DNA of 17,820 nucleotides from an uncultured Pseudomonadota bacterium (GTDB lineage Bacteria > Desulfobacterota_B > Binatia > UBA9968), in contig CAMLCX010000035.1 in assembly GCA_946478635.1 (NCBI GenBank), forward strand, positions 1-17,820, written 5' to 3'. Made by a program: the position numbers and the translations under genes. Shown piece by piece: positions 15,845-17,820 of this stretch (the first letter of the stretch is position 1; the number at the start of each line of letters is the position of its first letter). The notes under the pieces are model-generated. The model was not told where the DNA came from. It worked only from the letters and a program-made list of their open reading frames with translations, and did not search any database.

Positions 15845-16030
15845 ATGGATGAGCCTAGCGGACTGCACAATTTTCTCGAAATCGTCACCAAACCCGACAA
15901 CATCCCGATCGTCGGCATGTTGATTCTCGTCATCTTCTTCACCTGGCTAGGGCTGCGCGAGGCCTTCAGAAACGACAAGCTGATCGAAGAAGGCAAAGAA
16001 GACGAGATCTCTAATGAAATGTGGAAATAG
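15845..16030 (+). CDS. 61-residue single-pass membrane protein
   Basis: I do not recognise a named family. The reading frame is short but looks real: an AGGTG ribosome site lies 10 nt before the ATG, and the TAG stop is only 3 nt before the start of the TPR gene. Residues 1-18 (with EIVTKPDN) are probably on one side of the membrane, residues 19-38 (NIPIVGMLILVIFFTWLGL) form one hydrophobic helix, and the tail (REAFRNDKLIEEGKEDEISN) is strongly charged. Positive residues after the helix suggest a cytoplasmic C-terminus. A short anchor like this often tethers or assembles a redox or transport complex. The nearby ferredoxin and membrane-anchored TPR protein make that a reasonable guess, but there is no direct evidence. 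Confidence 0.7.
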   Translation: MDEPSGLHNFLEIVTKPDNIPIVGMLILVIFFTWLGLREAFRNDKLIEEGKEDEISNEMWK

Positions 16031-16033
16031 TAG

Positions 16034-16855
16034 ATGGTGAGGATGTGGTTGGCCATCCTGGCCGTCCTCATCGGGCTTGGTTTGTCTCACGCCGCCGATA
16101 TCCAATCTTCACTACCGAGCGATAAACGATGGGAACAAGCGCGCAACGATTTGCGGCTGGGAAAATCCGCCGAAGCAAAAGCGACTTTTGATGATCTGCT
16201 CAAGGACTATCCCAATGAAGCGGATCTGTATTTATTCCTCGGAATGGCCAAGCTCCGCCTGCGTGACCCCCAAGGGGCCATCCTATCCGCGAAACGAGCG
16301 ATTGCGCTAAACCCTCAACATATCGACGCACGAACTTTTCTGGCGTGGATCGAATTGGATGTGCGCGGCGACGTCGACGCGGCGCTCAGCGAGTATAAAA
16401 AGATCGTTGAATTACATCCCGAATTGCCGGATGCTTACAGCAACCTGGCGGTCGCGCAAAAGCGTAAGGGAGATCTCGACCAAGCCCTTGCGAGTTTGAC
16501 CAAGGCCCTTGAGCTAAAACCTGATTACGCTGTCGCTTTGACCACCCGCGGCGGCATTTTAGCCGAGCAAGGCAAATGGACTGAAGCACGCCGGGATTTC
16601 GAGGCCGCGCTCAAGCTCGATCCGAACGACGACGGCGCGCTCTACGGTTTATCGCAGGCGCTGCGCGAGGTGAGGGATTACGCCGGAGCGCAACGCGCTC
16701 TCGGCCAGCTCAATTCGCGTTCGCCCAATTTTGTTTATTGGCTGGAATGGGGCAGAATAGCTCTTATTCGTTATTGGTGGATACTGCTGTCGGCGGCAAT
16801 AGCTATCGCCCTCAAGGCAAGGTTTAAGAAAGCGAGGACGCAAACGAATGGCTGA
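16034..16855 (+). CDS. exported, membrane-anchored TPR protein
   Basis: The protein has 273 residues. The N-terminus has a signal peptide (about 1-20, LSHA before AD). Five to six tetratricopeptide repeats follow from about 32 to 235, for example ADLYLFLGMAKLRLRDPQGA, LPDAYSNLAVAQKRKGDLDQ and DYAVALTTRGGILAEQGKW. A C-terminal membrane helix (about 245-262) ends in the basic stretch [13 protein letters not shown]. So the TPR face should be outside and the short basic tail inside, where it could contact cytoplasmic partners such as the ferredoxin. TPRs bind peptides or proteins; the partner is unknown. A GGAA site precedes the ATG at 16034; a second in-frame ATG at 16043 follows GGTGAGG directly. 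The stop overlaps the start of the ferredoxin gene by 8 nt, showing co-transcription and coupling. Confidence 0.83.
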   Translation: MVRMWLAILAVLIGLGLSHAADIQSSLPSDKRWEQARNDLRLGKSAEAKATFDDLLKDYPNEADLYLFLGMAKLRLRDPQGAILSAKRAIALNPQHIDARTFLAWIELDVRGDVDAALSEYKKIVELHPELPDAYSNLAVAQKRKGDLDQALASLTKALELKPDYAVALTTRGGILAEQGKWTEARRDFEAALKLDPNDDGALYGLSQALREVRDYAGAQRALGQLNSRSPNFVYWLEWGRIALIRYWWILLSAAIAIALKARFKKARTQTNG

Positions 16856-17393
16856 AGCTAAAAAGCGCAAAGGTACCGCACTTTTGGCCGTGATGGATGA
16901 AAACTGCTCGAGCTGCGCTGGGTCGCCGTTGTGCGAAGCGCACTGTCCGGTGGACGGCTGCATCAACCTCCTCTATGAAGAGCTGCCGCAGGGCGGGCTC
17001 AAGCCTTACCGGGTTTTTGTCGACAACGATAAGTGCATCGGCTGCCAGATGTGCTATAGCGACGATCTCACCAAAATTCAGCAGCATAAAGAAACCGGCG
17101 AAATTTTTTACGAGTACAACAGTCGATTTTTCGACAGCAATCGCAAACCGGTGCCGCCGGACGCAGTGCCCAAACGCTTCCAGCTGCAGCTGATCGGTAC
17201 CGAGTCCGAAGACCGCCTGGATAAAAAAATCTGCCCTTGGGATGCCATCAAGATGTATGAATTCGACGACGGCCTGGAGAGGTCGGAGTATTTCTACGAC
17301 ATCACCAAGATCAAGGAAGTCGACGGACTTTATGTGATGGATCCCAAGGAGAAAGCGCGGCTGGAAGAGAAACAAAGCGATCTCTACGAGTAG
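16848..17393 (+). CDS. dicluster 2[4Fe-4S] ferredoxin with long insertion
   Basis: The protein has 181 residues, cytoplasmic. Cysteines follow the bacterial dicluster pattern in two halves. The first is C20-x2-C23-x5-C29-x3-C33-P. The second begins with C63-x2-C66-x2-C69 but is completed only at C129-P130 (KKICPWDAI). By the normal cross-over, C20, C23, C29 and C129 would hold one cluster and C63, C66, C69 and C33 the other. C38 is an extra cysteine. The loop between C69 and C129 has 59 residues instead of three, and C23-x5-C29 is longer than the usual x2. The loop is rich in charged and aromatic residues ([14 protein letters not shown]) and could be a docking surface. The start overlaps the TPR stop by 8 nt, and the next gene begins 23 nt later. 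It is probably an electron carrier for an enzyme of this cluster; the redox partner is not visible here. Confidence 0.85.
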   Translation: MAEAKKRKGTALLAVMDENCSSCAGSPLCEAHCPVDGCINLLYEELPQGGLKPYRVFVDNDKCIGCQMCYSDDLTKIQQHKETGEIFYEYNSRFFDSNRKPVPPDAVPKRFQLQLIGTESEDRLDKKICPWDAIKMYEFDDGLERSEYFYDITKIKEVDGLYVMDPKEKARLEEKQSDLYE

Positions 17394-17416
17394 CTGACGA
17401 CTGGAGGCATCGGAGC

Positions 17417-17820
17417 ATGGCAGGAAAAATCGAGATCATGGAGACTGTGTTGCGCGACGCGCACCAGTGCTTGGTGGCAACACGCATGCGCACCGAGGAC
17501 ATGCTGCCGATTGCCGCCCAGCTCGACGATATCGGTTACTGGTCGCTGGAAACCTGGGGTGGCGCGACGTTCGACGCCACGCTCCGGTTTCTCAAGGAAG
17601 ATCCCTGGGAGCGCCTGCGAAAATTGCGCTCGGCGATGCCCAAAACGCGCTTCCAGATGCTTCTGCGTGGCCAGAACGTGGTCGGCTACCACAACTACCC
17701 TGATGACATCGTTCAAGCATTCGTTACCCGCGCGGCGGCCAACGGCATCGACGTTTTTCGCATCTTCGATGCCATGAACGATATCCGCAATATGAAAACC
17801 GCCATCGAGGCGGCGCTCAA
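17417..17820 (+). CDS. biotin-dependent carboxyltransferase subunit (PycB/OadA/transcarboxylase 5S type), 5' part only
   Basis: The open frame starts at ATG 17417 after a good GGAGG site (17403-17407) and runs off the window after 134 codons. The part seen is the N-terminal end of an HMGL-like (DRE-TIM) carboxyltransferase barrel: [20 protein letters not shown] (9-28, with the family Asp-Ala-His-Gln), [15 protein letters not shown] (45-59), [19 protein letters not shown] (79-97) and FRIFDAMND (115-123). The family moves CO2 between a 2-oxo acid or acyl-CoA and carboxybiotin: pyruvate carboxylase subunit B, oxaloacetate decarboxylase alpha and methylmalonyl-CoA carboxytransferase 5S share these motifs. 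The missing C-terminus, with or without a biotinyl domain, and the next gene would decide between them. It is separated from the ferredoxin by 23 nt, so both are likely in one transcript. Confidence 0.9.
   Translation, partial: MAGKIEIMETVLRDAHQCLVATRMRTEDMLPIAAQLDDIGYWSLETWGGATFDATLRFLKEDPWERLRKLRSAMPKTRFQMLLRGQNVVGYHNYPDDIVQAFVTRAAANGIDVFRIFDAMNDIRNMKTAIEAAL

Overview
The window is bacterial, dense (nearly all coding), of moderately high GC by eye, with no insertion sequence, phage gene, CRISPR array or rRNA. The gene set (a large DUF4175/MoxR/DUF58/VWA operon, a selenocysteine tRNA, an EutA-like protein, an anaerobe-style dicluster ferredoxin and a PycB/OadA-type carboxyltransferase) fits a deltaproteobacterial-type or related environmental lineage (Desulfobacterota, Binatia, Tectomicrobia or Methylomirabilota-like). 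This is an inference from gene content; nothing in the window fixes the taxon.

Left edge (1-394): a complete tRNA-Sec gene (selC, 59-153) with a TCA anticodon, followed by about 240 bases without a recognisable gene. A secreted metallo-beta-lactamase-fold protein (395-1192, minus strand) comes next.

Centre (1274-14000, all minus strand): a long operon read from right to left. Its order is DUF4175 membrane/coiled-coil protein, secreted TPR protein with a gluzincin (peptidase MA-like) domain, MoxR AAA+ ATPase, a small HDxxH protein, DUF58 protein, BatA/VWA membrane protein, DUF4159 Tat-signal protein, and a second VWA membrane protein with a glutamine-amidotransferase-like domain. MoxR ATPases are known partners of VWA proteins, and DUF58 is their usual neighbour. 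The large proteins carry membrane anchors and the others export signals, so the operon probably builds a cell-envelope complex whose VWA parts are remodelled by MoxR. The exact substrate is unknown. A good sigma70-type promoter with an inverted repeat lies just upstream of the first gene.

Right side (14145-17820, plus strand): a divergent set containing an EutA-family ATPase without its usual ethanolamine ammonia-lyase genes, a 61-residue single-pass membrane protein, a membrane-anchored TPR protein, a dicluster ferredoxin with a 59-residue insertion, and the start of a biotin-dependent carboxyltransferase subunit that runs off the window. The last four are tightly packed (3 nt gap, 8 nt overlap, 23 nt gap) and look co-transcribed. 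This combination of an orphan EutA, membrane-tethered TPR, unusual ferredoxin and carboxyltransferase is the least explained part of the window and the best candidate for an undescribed system.
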